Shown here: in pieces, positions 27,617-37,231 of the stretch
Layout: each line of letters starts with the position of its first letter
Numbering within the stretch: position 1 is the first letter of the stretch
NCBI GenBank assembly: GCA_003165595.1
Contig: PLWQ01000040.1
Coordinates: forward strand, 118,182-182,181
Source of the DNA: Fibrobacterota bacterium
Lineage (GTDB): Bacteria; Fibrobacterota; Chitinivibrionia; Chitinivibrionales; FEN-1185
Direction: 5' to 3'
DNA length: 64,000 bases
Program-made: the position numbers and the translations under genes
The notes under the pieces: generated by a model
Database searches by the model: none
What the model was told of the DNA's origin: nothing
What the model saw: only the letters and a program-made list of their open reading frames with translations

Positions 27617-27835
27617 GCCTAAAAGAGAATATCATTGGTGCACAGTTATTGGGCCGTTTGAGGAGGCGGAGAGCGCGGCGGGGCGCCCATATCTTAGCCT
27701 TGATCTTCCTGCAAGGCGCCAAGATCGTCGTTCCAGATTTGGACCCTTGCAACAGAGACTTCACCGATATCTATCTATTTATATTACTGCAATTCTTTCT
27801 CTGGCAGAACTCACCCACTTATGAAGGATTTCCCC

Positions 27836-29215
27836 ATGCGAATGTCGCTTTTCGGTTTCTTTGTTGCAACACTTTGTTCGGTAGTGCCAGGCACTGCTTC
27901 AGCAACAGTCACCGTCGCTCCGAACAGCAGCGCTTTCCAGTATTATGGCCGCTTTGACATGAGCAACCAGCTCCAGCCCCGCTGTGAGTGGACCGGATCG
28001 CATATCAAGGTCGCTTTCACAGGAACATCGGTGTCTGCAACGGTCGTGAGCAATGCCAAGGTATATCTCGACATCCTGGTCGATACCGCCGTGGTGAGGA
28101 TCGATTCGGTCACCGGGGTTGAGCGCAGCATGGTGTGCGCGACGGGACTCACCAACACCACGCATCAGCTTGTTCTCTATGTCCGGTCCGAGGACGGGGT
28201 CCTTACTTTTAAAGGCTTGACACTTGATAACGGCGCCACGGTGGCCAGCCCCGGCCCGGTGCCCGCTCGCAAAATCGAGTTTATAGGCGATTCATATACA
28301 GTCGGCTATGCCAACGAAGCCGGCAACAGCGGCCTTTGCGCATACACCTGGACCGTCGCCCGCGTTACGGATAACTACAGATCGTGGGCTCCGCGGGCCG
28401 CGCGGGCCTGCAACGCGGAATACATCGAAGTTGCAAAATCGGGATGGGGAATGATTCGGGACTGCTGGACTCCTGCCACATCGGATTCGACCATCGGCAC
28501 GCTCTATGCTCGCACGCTTGTCAATAGCAAGACTCCGCTGTGGGATTTTACGTCATGGAAGCCGGATTTGGTCTGTGTCGGTATCGGTACGAACGATTTC
28601 ACAAGTTGCAATCCGAGCGATCCCTCGACGCTCGGCGACTCCGTCAATTTTGTGAGGTCCTATTGCAACTTTCTCGACACGATACGCGGCAAGTACAGCG
28701 GCGTCAAGATCATGCTCAATGTTCCAACCGCCCGTCCCCGGGTTGCCAACTGCGTTCGACAGGTGGTGACCATGGAGTGCGCCGGCGGCAAGACGGATGT
28801 TTTCTATTCCCCGTGGCAGTGGGACACGGCCAGCAATTCCATGTGCTGGCATCCCAGTGTGGTTGAAGATTCGCTGGTGGGAAGAGTCATGGCAGATTCG
28901 ATAAACAGTATTATGAAATGGGGCATTTCCGGCGCTGCCGATCCCGTTGCAAAGACACATCCGGCTTCGGGAGCTCACTCGCTGGCGGTACGACGGGTAA
29001 GCGGAAACACCTTTACGCTGGAAGCAGTCGACGGCGGGGCGCTGTCCGGGCCGGTCTTTGCATACCGGACAAACGGAGAGCGGATCGAGCCTCTCTATGA
29101 AAAGAATATGCACAGCGGACGCCGGGTATTTTGCTTCCCTGTCAAGGGCGTCGTCATTGTTGCCGCGCAGAGCAAGGGAAAACGTTTGCTAAGCGCGCCG
29201 CTGTCGGTGTATTAG
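27836..29215 (+). CDS. secreted CE2-like SGNH carbohydrate esterase
   Basis: 459 residues. AAGGA before the ATG at 27836 and a signal peptide 1-22. Residues about 25-135 form the jelly-roll domain that leads CE2 acetyl-xylan esterases. 'IEFIGDSYTVGY' carries the nucleophile Ser153. 'GIGTNDF' is block III. The catalytic His is in 'CWHPSVVEDSLVG'. CE2 enzymes remove acetyl groups from xylan and related glycans and can use a Ser-His dyad. The last about 90 residues ('PVFAYRTNGERIEPL', 'VFCFPVKGVVIVAAQS') look like a diverged sorting module. Confidence 0.8.
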   Translation: MRMSLFGFFVATLCSVVPGTASATVTVAPNSSAFQYYGRFDMSNQLQPRCEWTGSHIKVAFTGTSVSATVVSNAKVYLDILVDTAVVRIDSVTGVERSMVCATGLTNTTHQLVLYVRSEDGVLTFKGLTLDNGATVASPGPVPARKIEFIGDSYTVGYANEAGNSGLCAYTWTVARVTDNYRSWAPRAARACNAEYIEVAKSGWGMIRDCWTPATSDSTIGTLYARTLVNSKTPLWDFTSWKPDLVCVGIGTNDFTSCNPSDPSTLGDSVNFVRSYCNFLDTIRGKYSGVKIMLNVPTARPRVANCVRQVVTMECAGGKTDVFYSPWQWDTASNSMCWHPSVVEDSLVGRVMADSINSIMKWGISGAADPVAKTHPASGAHSLAVRRVSGNTFTLEAVDGGALSGPVFAYRTNGERIEPLYEKNMHSGRRVFCFPVKGVVIVAAQSKGKRLLSAPLSVY

Positions 29216-29296
29216 GCTCTTGCATGGGCGGCCTCGCAGCGAGTCACGGGCTTGCTCGCTCGCCCTACTCTGCGGGGGATTCTTTACTCACCCTGT

Positions 29297-30133
29297 TTAC
29301 CTAAGCCGTTTGCTTCTCGACGGGTGCTTGAGTTTCCTGAGAGCATTTGCCTTGATCTGGCGGGCTCGTTCGCGGGTAAGGTTGTAATGCTGGCCGATTT
29401 CATCGAGGGTGTGCGCGGATTCTTGGTCGATGCCAAAATAGAGTTTGATGACCTCTTTCTCGCGGCAGGTGAGGGTGTCGAGAACCCGGGTGATCTCTTC
29501 CCGAAGCGAAATTTCCGTAATGGCGTCGTCGGGCTGATCCTGATTTTCGTACTCAAGGAAATCAAGGAGGTTGCTGTCTTCACCCTGCTGGAGCGGGGCA
29601 TCGAGAGACGTATGTGAGTTGCCGATCTTGATAATTTCAAAAACTTCTTTGTCGTCAATCTTGAGTTCTTGCGCAATTTCCTCGACGGCGGGGATGCGGC
29701 CATATTTCTGTTCGAGCCGGCTTTGCATTTTGCCGATTCTGTAGATGGTATTTACGCGGTTGAGCGGAAGCCTGACAACACGCGACTGTTCCGCCAGCGC
29801 CAGGAGAATAGCCTGGCGGATCCACCACACGGCATAGGAAATGAATTTGAAGTTCTTCGTTTCGTCGAACCGCCTGGCCGCGCGGATGAGGCCGAGGTTT
29901 CCCTCGTGGATAAGGTCGGAAAGGGGCAGGCCCTGGTTCTGATAATTGCGAGCAACCGAAACGGCAAACCTGAGGTTTGCCTTCACTAGTTTCTCGACCG
30001 CTTTGGTATCACCCTCATGAATAAGCAGGGCAGTCTTCGCCTCCTCTTCGGCAGGAAGGGTTTTGTTCTTGCCAATTTCCTTGAAATAGAGGGCGAGGGA
30101 ATCTTCTTCCGAAAGAAACCGGGTCTTCTTCAT
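29297..30133 (-). CDS. RNA polymerase sigma-70 factor, primary-type without region 1.1
   Basis: 278 residues. Region 1.2 'DSLALYFKEIGKNKTLPAEEE'; region 2 with 'DLIHEGNLGLIRAARRFD' and 'FKFISYAVWWIRQAI' (core binding and -10 recognition); region 3 'RIPAVEEIAQELKI'; region 4 with 'CREKEVIKLYFGID' and the HTH 'TLDEIGQHYNLTRERARQI' that reads the -35. The order and spacing are those of RpoD/SigA, but the acidic region 1.1 is absent, as in the short primary sigma factors of Bacteroidota-Fibrobacterota relatives. It is therefore a group 1 or group 2 factor; which cannot be told from one copy. Upstream, 30338-30344 carries a GTATATT motif. Confidence 0.92.
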   Translation of the reverse strand: MKKTRFLSEEDSLALYFKEIGKNKTLPAEEEAKTALLIHEGDTKAVEKLVKANLRFAVSVARNYQNQGLPLSDLIHEGNLGLIRAARRFDETKNFKFISYAVWWIRQAILLALAEQSRVVRLPLNRVNTIYRIGKMQSRLEQKYGRIPAVEEIAQELKIDDKEVFEIIKIGNSHTSLDAPLQQGEDSNLLDFLEYENQDQPDDAITEISLREEITRVLDTLTCREKEVIKLYFGIDQESAHTLDEIGQHYNLTRERARQIKANALRKLKHPSRSKRLR

Positions 30134-30245
30134 TGTTTCCGATCATGCCGGCATGGGGAGGCTGTGAGGCAATGCAGAGGATAAGGCACAATTAGTTGCC
30201 TTAGCAAACGACTATAAACTTCTTCTTCCTTTGGGATGGAAGATG

Positions 30246-30313
30246 CCCCGCAGGTTCGCAAGAGCGTCAACTCCTGTAGTGCTGTATGCAGTCGTAGTCG
30301 TGGTGCTGCGGGG
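30246..30313. repeat. 68-bp dispersed repeat, copy 3
   Basis: Same length and orientation as the copy at 786-853, with identical CCCCGCAGGTTCGC start and GCGGGG end and about a dozen substitutions between. It lies in the upstream region of the sigma factor gene. Confidence 0.7.
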
Positions 30314-30337
30314 TTCTTCACTTGCTTCCTTTGCAAC

Positions 30338-30344
30338 AATATAC
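30338..30344 (-). promoter_or_regulatory. possible -10 element upstream of the sigma factor
   Basis: GTATATT (minus) within CATGTATATTGTTGC, about 205 bp before the sigma ATG, giving a long leader if used. Confidence 0.25.
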
Positions 30345-30984
30345 ATGGGGCCGGGCTCATGTCTCCGGCACAAATACCCTGCCTCACGCTATCAAGTCAA
30401 AATGTAGCGCATGTCCCCTCTGGCGCACCAGAAACGAGACACGGTAGGTAATGCTTGCGGCTGAGTCCCTTCAGTGCATAACATATCATTTTGCAAAATC
30501 CTTATCCAGACATAGGCGTTGGAAGGCAAGCCAGTTGGCGTTGGCACAAAATGCGTTTGGCACGGTACCGAAATATGTTACGATAAGGCTGCAGAGCGCG
30601 TGAGGACATGGCAAATGACCATTCAAGGTACGGTTTCCCTGCACATGAAACCCCCTATCTCTCAAGGTAGACCAAAGCTTACAACCTCAGCATTCCAGGT
30701 TATGATAATCGCTGGCGGGAATACTTATATTTTAACCGAAACTTCCGGGTCCACGAAAGCGGGAAAGCGCGGAAGAATTGAGCGTCTGTAAAGAAACCCC
30801 CTTCTTGCGCCCATCCGCTTGCGAAAAAAGAATGCCTGTGACGGTTATCAATCACATGAAGGAGCCCATGCATCGTTCGCCGCTGGTCGTTTTGTGAAAG
30901 TTGCTGCCGGCCTTGCTCGTTGTCGCAGGCGTTGGTTGGTTTGACTTGCCTCATGATTGCTGACAACCTTGATGGAAAACGATT

Positions 30985-32481
30985 ATGACCGATTCGCGTG
31001 CTTTTCTCCTTGATGATGCAGATATTCCTGCGTTGCAGCACAGTGTTGCGCGCATTGCAGCGAGCGGATACTCGGAAACCGCTGTTCGCGACCGTTTGGG
31101 ACTGAAGGACTTGTGCGACCTGCAAATGCGCGCCGCCCCACTATACCGCGGGGAACGGCTGGCGGAACGTCGTCCGCTCGACACTGCCATCGACCTGTTT
31201 CTCCTTCAAGGCACAATCGGCGCCGCGGAACTGGACCGCCTAATTGACAAAGAAGATGTCGGCTTCCTGGAGCGCTCAGGAGTACTGAGAATAGAAAGCA
31301 CGGGTGAAGCCTCTGCCAATGTGTCGCTTTACCCCGCAGGAAATCAGTTGATCTTCTCCGACCATACGTGGCCGCAACTTTCCAAAGCAGGAAGTTCTGC
31401 CGTGCCCTTTGGCCAGGTGATGTTTGTGGGCGCGGACAGCCGCTGGCTGGCGCGGGCCACGGTGCGCAGCCCCGTTTCCAGTGCTCTGGATCTTTGTACG
31501 GGTTCCGGTGTCCAAGCCCTGCTCGCGGCTACCCATTGCCGGAGGGTTGCAGCAGTGGACATCAATTCCCGGGCGGTCCGTTGCACGCGATTTAATGCAA
31601 AGGCTTTGGGTTGCAGCAACCTGGAAGTTTTTGAGGGAGATCTTTATGAACCGGTGGGGAAAGAAAAGTTTGACCTGATTACAGCCAATCCTCCGTTTGT
31701 CCCGTCACCCGTCAACAGCATAGGCTTCCGCGATGGAGGACGAACAGGTGAAGATGTCCAGCGTCGAATCGTGGCGGGTCTTTCCGATCACCTGGCTCAG
31801 GGTGGAATGGCCCAAATGGTCACCGAGATAGGCGAGCGCGATACTGTGCCGCTTGCGGACAGGGTCCGCGAATGGCTGGGCAGCGCGCCAATTGACATTC
31901 ATGTTTTGAGGCTGAGGATTCACTCTGCCGAAGCATATGCCATTGGTCATGCGAATGGAGATACGCCGGGCGAATTCCTGGAATCGGTTGACGCATGGGC
32001 GGATAATTTACGGTTACAGGGCTTCACCCGGATCGTTTCCGTGCTGCTGGCGTTCCAATGGAGCGATCCGTTGTGCGGCCCTCCATGGAATCGCGTTGAC
32101 GAGGCGTATCCGCCGAACCGAGACGCCGGCAAAGAGATTGAGGCCGCGTTTGCTGCCGAGCGCTTGACAAGGGACCCGGGCTTAAAAGAAAAGCTCAAGC
32201 TGGGCCGGGTGAACAGAACAGGACCGGTGATTCTTCAAGAGGGGAGAGTGCTTGGAGGCACTGTGCCTTTGAGCTGCAAGGCGACGCTTTCCGGCCAGGC
32301 GATTCCGGTTGAATACCAGCTCAACCCGATCGAACGAGGTTTACTTGACGCAATTGACAATCCGGTTTATGTTCCAACACTCCTGAAGATTGCCCGCCAG
32401 ATTAACGTCAGCGAATCATCCTTGCAGGCAGGCCTGGCGTCCTTGCTGCGGGAGAGGCTGATCGGGTTGCAAGAGTCCTGA
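30985..32481 (+). CDS. class I SAM methyltransferase with NPPF motif and extra N- and C-terminal domains
   Basis: 498 residues. N-terminal domain (about 1-140) of helical and winged character; motif I 'ALDLCTGSGVQALLAA' (about 167-182); 'AAVDINSRAV' follows; and 'LITANPPFVP' with NPPF at 235-238, the signature of amino-methyltransferases such as PrmC/RlmG-type enzymes acting on glutamine or on bases. The C-terminal 130 residues are unusual and end in a winged-helix-like segment. The arrangement matches a family of predicted N5-glutamine or rRNA methyltransferases seen in several phyla; the substrate is unknown. Confidence 0.82.
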   Translation: MTDSRAFLLDDADIPALQHSVARIAASGYSETAVRDRLGLKDLCDLQMRAAPLYRGERLAERRPLDTAIDLFLLQGTIGAAELDRLIDKEDVGFLERSGVLRIESTGEASANVSLYPAGNQLIFSDHTWPQLSKAGSSAVPFGQVMFVGADSRWLARATVRSPVSSALDLCTGSGVQALLAATHCRRVAAVDINSRAVRCTRFNAKALGCSNLEVFEGDLYEPVGKEKFDLITANPPFVPSPVNSIGFRDGGRTGEDVQRRIVAGLSDHLAQGGMAQMVTEIGERDTVPLADRVREWLGSAPIDIHVLRLRIHSAEAYAIGHANGDTPGEFLESVDAWADNLRLQGFTRIVSVLLAFQWSDPLCGPPWNRVDEAYPPNRDAGKEIEAAFAAERLTRDPGLKEKLKLGRVNRTGPVILQEGRVLGGTVPLSCKATLSGQAIPVEYQLNPIERGLLDAIDNPVYVPTLLKIARQINVSESSLQAGLASLLRERLIGLQES

Positions 32482-32516
32482 TCCCGAAGCCACAATGTTC
32501 GATTCGCAAGACACGC

Positions 32517-35327
32517 TCATTGACTAAGGATAGACGTCACCACCGAGTCCATGCGTCTGCTCAGCTTCTGCGCGCCGACGGGACAGAGATGTTCGCAGTC
32601 GGATGCTTCGCTGTCGGCATAGTCATGGTTTCCGTCAAGATTTGCATCATAAAGATGGAAATAGCCGGGAAACGTGTCCTGCAAAGCCTTAATCTGCGCT
32701 ACGACGGCCTCTTCCGTTGGCCAGCTTGGGCCGTATCTCCCATAGGAGTCGGTGCTTTGGTAATACGGACTTTCCGGGGTAATATACAAGAGAAAATGTA
32801 CTTTGTTTGCGTAAAGCAGCCTGGCCACATCCTTGAGTATGGCAAAATTCGTCTGATATTGCGGATCGTCGGTTGACCAGCCGGTTCCGCCTCCGGAAAG
32901 ATCGGGACTGGAACCGCCCCATCCACTGCACTGTGCGCCATGGTCGGATCCAAGCGTATCCACCGATGGAAGACTCGGGCAGGGCGCCAGAGCAACTAAC
33001 TTCTTAAAATTGGTTGGGAGACCTGTTCTCCAGTAGCCATGATTTTCATCGTAATTGAATCCTACATTGCTGCTGATGAGCTGCCATGGCGTGAAATAGT
33101 CGGGCCAATTCATGGTTGCCGGTATCAAATCGCAGCCCACGAGTTTCAGAGACGGGCTATGGTTAAGCATATAGTGAGTTATGAGCAGTTCGGCCAAGGA
33201 AAACGGACCGCCGAAAATCGACATATTGGCGACCTGGTTGGCCGTAAAGTAATTCGGATCAATGCCGTACGAAGTGTGTGAACTTCCAAGAAACGCCACC
33301 TTCATGCTGTCGCAGTGTTTCCAAAAGCCCTGCATCCGCTTTGTCAAGACACTGACGTTGTACGATACCGCCGGATTATCATACTGTCCTAAACTGTCGA
33401 GATCCAGCGAGTCGTTTGCGCCCGTATCGGCAAGAGATCCGGGCGCTATCCACAACACGGGCTCCGCAAGCGTCGTTCCCGACACGATCTTCTGATACGC
33501 CGCGGATTTCAAGCCGATAATGTAAATATCGTCCGGCACACCAGAACCGTTGCACCCCGTTGCAATTGCAAAGTCGGCGTTATTCGACCATTCGGGGTTG
33601 TCCCACGAGCTTTCCCCGTCCGGATACCTGTACCAGCCGACGATCGAGTCGTTGCAATCCGCCACGAATATATACTGATGGACTCCGTAGGTCGTACCCG
33701 TTAAAGTGCTCGTCACGGGACTGCCGAAATCCAGGAACAGACACCGTCCATTGTACGAGCTATCCGTGCACATCGATACGTTGCACGCCTGCGTGGAGCC
33801 GTCGGCAGGTTTGCCGTTGTGCGGCGAAACAAACAGCTGCTGATCCGTAGTGCTCACCAGATCGCGCATGATAAGATTCCGGTATCCGGTCACGATATAG
33901 CGACCGTTTGCCGATCGTCCGTCGTGAAAGCCGCCGGTAGTCAATGTCTGCCATGCGCCGACGGCTTTGCCCCCGGATATCCGCCACAGCCGCGTCTGGC
34001 TAAGCGTCCATAGTGGAGATGTGTTGTCGATTGCGGATGTTGTGAATATCAGGAACGTATCCAGCGTCGCGGGGTCGACCCACCAGCGCGGCTCGAATGC
34101 GCTGTCGCAGGCTAGTTTCACCGGGACACTCGCCAGTGTGTCCAGACTCCGGAGGTAAACGTTTGCCGGGCCGTTTGCGCCATCGTCGGCCGTGCAATAG
34201 GCCACGTATCTGCCGTCCGGCGAAATCGACGGTACATTGACATTTTGCACATCCTTGAATTCGTAGAGGTAGGGAATGGGGTCGCCGTAATTAATGTAAC
34301 ATAGTGTGCGAACATTGTACGTCACGTTAACAAACGCAACCTTTGCGCGCGTGGTGCCGATTATCTGCCGGGTCGACGACACAAGCAGATTCATCACGTT
34401 CGTCACGGTTTTCGAGGTGTCCGAGGTTATGTGCGACGGATTCGGAATGGCGCCGAGTGCGCAACGAAAGCCGATATACTCCGCGTATTGCGACAATGAC
34501 GTGGGATACGTAGTTTGGCGCCGTGACGGTCGCAGGTCTATAAACCCGAGTTCAAATGAGCCGCCTTTGAGAACTTTTTCGCTGTTCTCATTCGGCAATG
34601 GCGCCCCAAGTGAATTCGTAATGTTTTTGACCGTGTAATAACATTTCCAGTCCTGGGTCCACTCAAACACGTTGCCCGCCATGTCGTACAGGCCGAATGC
34701 GTTGGGCAGTCGTGTTGCCGCAGGGTGTGTTGTCCCCTTTGCGTTTGAGGAATACCACGCATGCGCCTGCGCCGCGGCGCTGTCGGATAAACACGGGAAT
34801 GGAATAGCGGAGGCGCCTTCGCGCGCCGCATATTCCCACTCGGATTCGGTGGGCAGGCGGTAGCCGTTGCTGCCGGTATTGATACGCAATCCGTCAATCT
34901 CGTAGGCGCTTCCCGACTGAATCTTGGGAGGCCCGAAATACGTGTATACCGTGTCGAGGCCGTCGCGTTTGCTCTTCTTGTTGCAAAACAGGATCGCGTC
35001 GTACCAGCTTACATTGTACACCGGATACCGGTCGCCCCTGCCGTACGAGCTTGCCGAGGGCACGGGCTGCGCTCCGGTCACGTTTTCGTATTCCTGTTGG
35101 GTCACTTCGGTGGTGTCGAGCCAATAGTCATAAGTAAACGCGCTTGTCATACCCGGCCGCTCGTCCGGGGTGCTTTGCGAGTCGTTTGCGCCCTGAACAA
35201 ACGATGTGCCGGCTGCTTCGATCTTTCGCATGCCGGCATGGCTTACCACGGGGACAGCGGTGGAGGGCTTGTTCGGAGAACAAAGGAGCATGCACAAAGG
35301 AGGCAGGATCAGGAGCCGCTTGAGCAT
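32517..35327 (-). CDS. large lipoprotein: FGE-sulfatase (SUMF1-like) domain, TolB-like region and SGNH-like end
   Basis: 936 residues. GAGGA before the ATG at 35327; the lipobox is 'LCMLLC'. Residues about 30-300 are a formylglycine-generating-enzyme-like domain: 'YDYWLDTTEVTQQEYENVTG', 'GYRLPTESEWEYAAREG', 'LYDMAGNVFEWTQDW', 'VLKGGSFELG'. About 340-680 has TolB/WD40-like strands ('SISPDGRYVAYCTADDG'). The last 250 residues contain 'VAFLGSSHTSYGID' and a terminal 'CEHLCPVGAQKLSRRMDS', which resembles an SGNH fold with a Ser in the first block. Length and domain order fit the Fibrobacter paralogous family of about 900-residue, often lipidated proteins whose role is unknown (TIGR02171 as I recall it). 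Confidence 0.75.
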   Translation of the reverse strand: MLKRLLILPPLCMLLCSPNKPSTAVPVVSHAGMRKIEAAGTSFVQGANDSQSTPDERPGMTSAFTYDYWLDTTEVTQQEYENVTGAQPVPSASSYGRGDRYPVYNVSWYDAILFCNKKSKRDGLDTVYTYFGPPKIQSGSAYEIDGLRINTGSNGYRLPTESEWEYAAREGASAIPFPCLSDSAAAQAHAWYSSNAKGTTHPAATRLPNAFGLYDMAGNVFEWTQDWKCYYTVKNITNSLGAPLPNENSEKVLKGGSFELGFIDLRPSRRQTTYPTSLSQYAEYIGFRCALGAIPNPSHITSDTSKTVTNVMNLLVSSTRQIIGTTRAKVAFVNVTYNVRTLCYINYGDPIPYLYEFKDVQNVNVPSISPDGRYVAYCTADDGANGPANVYLRSLDTLASVPVKLACDSAFEPRWWVDPATLDTFLIFTTSAIDNTSPLWTLSQTRLWRISGGKAVGAWQTLTTGGFHDGRSANGRYIVTGYRNLIMRDLVSTTDQQLFVSPHNGKPADGSTQACNVSMCTDSSYNGRCLFLDFGSPVTSTLTGTTYGVHQYIFVADCNDSIVGWYRYPDGESSWDNPEWSNNADFAIATGCNGSGVPDDIYIIGLKSAAYQKIVSGTTLAEPVLWIAPGSLADTGANDSLDLDSLGQYDNPAVSYNVSVLTKRMQGFWKHCDSMKVAFLGSSHTSYGIDPNYFTANQVANMSIFGGPFSLAELLITHYMLNHSPSLKLVGCDLIPATMNWPDYFTPWQLISSNVGFNYDENHGYWRTGLPTNFKKLVALAPCPSLPSVDTLGSDHGAQCSGWGGSSPDLSGGGTGWSTDDPQYQTNFAILKDVARLLYANKVHFLLYITPESPYYQSTDSYGRYGPSWPTEEAVVAQIKALQDTFPGYFHLYDANLDGNHDYADSEASDCEHLCPVGAQKLSRRMDSVVTSILSQ

Positions 35328-35463
35328 CCGTAAATCCTCAAAGAAGTAATGGAGGTATCCCCGCATTCACGCAGGTAACCCCCTTTTGAAAGCCTCTGCG
35401 AGGGAAGGGGCATGCGCCTTATCAAATTAATATATGCAAAACAAACCGGAAGGGAAGGCCGCT

Positions 35464-35802
35464 ATGACAGAAAGTGTCTTCCGGAAGAAACCGCGGTTCA
35501 AGCAAAACTCCTTCAGCCAACCAGAAACTCAACCAAGCATTATTTCCACAGGCTCCAGTTCCGCTCAACCCTGGGCCACCAGAAAGCCGTCAAAATGGGA
35601 CGACATGCAAGTCAGCAGCCTAATGTTGAGAAACAAGGTCCATACCCCGTTCACTTCCATCCACGACCACCAGCCCACGCTCTGCACCGACTCCCAACAG
35701 GCAGAAACGAGTACAAAAGGGAGTACTCAGTTGCGACGTATTGGGAAGTATGAGGAATTGATGGGCACAAAAACAAAGAAGCCACAACCCCGCTTGATTT
35801 AG
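35464..35802 (+). CDS. possible small hypothetical protein
   Basis: 112 codons from an ATG with GGAAGG upstream. It is rich in Ser, Gln, Thr and Lys with no hydrophobic core, so it would be disordered if made. No family recognised. Confidence 0.25.
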   Translation: MTESVFRKKPRFKQNSFSQPETQPSIISTGSSSAQPWATRKPSKWDDMQVSSLMLRNKVHTPFTSIHDHQPTLCTDSQQAETSTKGSTQLRRIGKYEELMGTKTKKPQPRLI

Positions 35803-35837
35803 CAGAGAGGGCAGCGGCTTAGTTTGATATAGTGTGG

Positions 35838-36857
35838 TTATGCCTTGTTCCCGACCATTTGCAGATAGTTTCTACCCTTGGCCGTCAATCGGTATCGCTG
35901 AGTAGGGCTGTTGGGAGAGTCCGGTTGCGTCATCTCGATAACACTTTCCGCTAGTGAAGGAAGCAAATACGCAAGCCGGAAATGGTCGTCGTTTTTGAGT
36001 TTGAGCGCGGTCTGAATTTCTTTGCGCTTCATCTCACCTTTCATGACTTCAATGACCCTCTTTACTTCCATGGTCACTTCCACGGCTACTTCCATGGTAA
36101 CGGATTTTTCGAGTGCTTGTTTGAGAATCTGCGCCATGAATTCTATGAACGGTGTTGCATCGCCTGCTGAATCCGCTTTGCCGAGTTTTGCGTAATACTG
36201 ATCCTGTCGTTCACCAATGATTGTTTCAACCGGCAGATAGGCCCACAGCGACTTCCACTTGCTCAAGATAAGGGTTTGCCACAGACGACCGAGCCGCCCG
36301 TTCCCATCGGAAAAGGGGTGAATGAATTCAAGCTCGTAATGGAAAATGCAACTTGTCACAATCGGATGTTCAGCCGTGGATGCAAGCCACGACAAGAGGT
36401 CTTTTACAAGGCCATGAACCCGACCAGGGGGAGGAGCCATGTGGATTAGCTGCTTGCCTTGAAAGATGCCGACCCCGCCACTTCGGAATTTCCCCGACTC
36501 ATCGATCAATCCGGCAGTCAGGAGTCCGTGTGCAGTCAAAAGGTCTTTCTGGGATGCCGGATTCCATTTCTCCATTTGTTCGTATGCGGCAAAGGCATTG
36601 CGGACTTCCTGTATTTCTTTCGGAAGACCAAGGACACGCTTGCCGTCTATAACGGCAGTCACTTGTTCCACAGTCAAGGAATTGTTTTCGATTGCAAGCG
36701 ATGCTTGAATGGTGCGGATGCGGTTTCCCCGGCGCAGGGTAGGCGTAAGTCGCATCTCGGTAGTTGCCGTATAACGTCCGACCAATTCTCCAATCTCGGC
36801 GACAGCGTTGAAAATCGCAGGAGTAATGGTATAGGGCGGTTTGTATTCGTTCCCCAT
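35838..36857 (-). CDS. Fic-domain protein (class II, N-terminal inhibitory helix)
   Basis: 339 residues. The active-site motif HPFSDGNGRLGR lies at residues 180-191 and matches HxFx(D/E)GNGRxxR fully, so AMP transfer from ATP to a target hydroxyl is expected. An upstream 'SLAIEN' (53-58) fits the (S/T)xxxE(G/N) inhibitory helix; E57 would compete with the ATP gamma-phosphate contact (second Arg). After about residue 265 there is a Met/Val/Glu-rich helix ('MEVAVEVTMEVKRV') and a C-terminal winged-helix-like domain, as in Fic proteins that may bind DNA. No antitoxin gene is adjacent, consistent with an intramolecular inhibitor. GAGG before the ATG. Confidence 0.9.
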   Translation of the reverse strand: MGNEYKPPYTITPAIFNAVAEIGELVGRYTATTEMRLTPTLRRGNRIRTIQASLAIENNSLTVEQVTAVIDGKRVLGLPKEIQEVRNAFAAYEQMEKWNPASQKDLLTAHGLLTAGLIDESGKFRSGGVGIFQGKQLIHMAPPPGRVHGLVKDLLSWLASTAEHPIVTSCIFHYELEFIHPFSDGNGRLGRLWQTLILSKWKSLWAYLPVETIIGERQDQYYAKLGKADSAGDATPFIEFMAQILKQALEKSVTMEVAVEVTMEVKRVIEVMKGEMKRKEIQTALKLKNDDHFRLAYLLPSLAESVIEMTQPDSPNSPTQRYRLTAKGRNYLQMVGNKA

Positions 36858-37110
36858 AGTTAATCAGCCTCGCTGAAAATACTCCTGATCGGCAGGATAT
36901 TTTCGAGACGCTTTTGAATCGGAACCATGAGCGTTACGCCTCATGAAACGCAATAACAAAGATAGCTATCGGATGAGCGAAAAACAACGGATTCAAGATG
37001 GCACTCCCGGCCCACTGTCTGTGGTAAAGCGGAATCCCCGGACACAAAGGCTTCGTCGATAATGGGCTGCTGCGGGCAGCACGTGGCCAGGCGGATTGCC
37101 TGATTAACAC

Positions 37111-37155
37111 AAAAAATATGCCTCTCGTAACTTGTTGATTTTACGAGAGGCATAT
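37111..37155 (-). terminator. Rho-independent terminator of tRNA-Arg
   Basis: Perfect 15-bp inverted repeat ATATGCCTCTCGTAA/TTACGAGAGGCATAT (37116-37130 and 37141-37155) with a 10-base loop, followed on the minus strand by five T residues. The proximal arm starts at the terminal A of the tRNA CCA end. Confidence 0.85.
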
Positions 37156-37231
37156 GGTGCGGCCAGACAGAGTCGAACTGCCAACCGTCTGATTCGTAGT
37201 CAGGTGCTCTATCCAATTGAGCTATGGCCGC
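37155..37231 (-). tRNA. tRNA-Arg (anticodon ACG), CCA encoded
   Basis: 77 nt. Acceptor stem GCGGCCA/TGGCCGC is perfect; the D arm contains AGCTCAATTGGATAGAGC; the anticodon loop CTACGAA sits between CTGA and TCAG stems, giving anticodon ACG (read as ICG after deamination, decoding CGN). The T arm is GGCAGTTCGACTCTGTC, discriminator A, then encoded CCA. Confidence 0.95.

Larger units (their letters stand above)
30134..30984. other. long divergent intergenic region
   Basis: About 850 bp between the sigma factor and the methyltransferase. It holds a dispersed repeat (30246-30313) and a GTATATT motif (30338-30344) that may serve the sigma gene. A 90-codon frame at 30519-30791 is not convincing. 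No tRNA or known riboswitch was recognised. Confidence 0.5.

Noticed and set aside
30519..30791. 90-codon plus-strand ORF
   Set aside because: No ribosome-binding site, mixed composition and no family; treated as intergenic.
36064..36100. Short direct repeats ACTTCCATGG / ACTTCCACGG
   Set aside because: They encode the Met-Glu-Val repeats of the Fic protein helix and are not a mobile or regulatory repeat.
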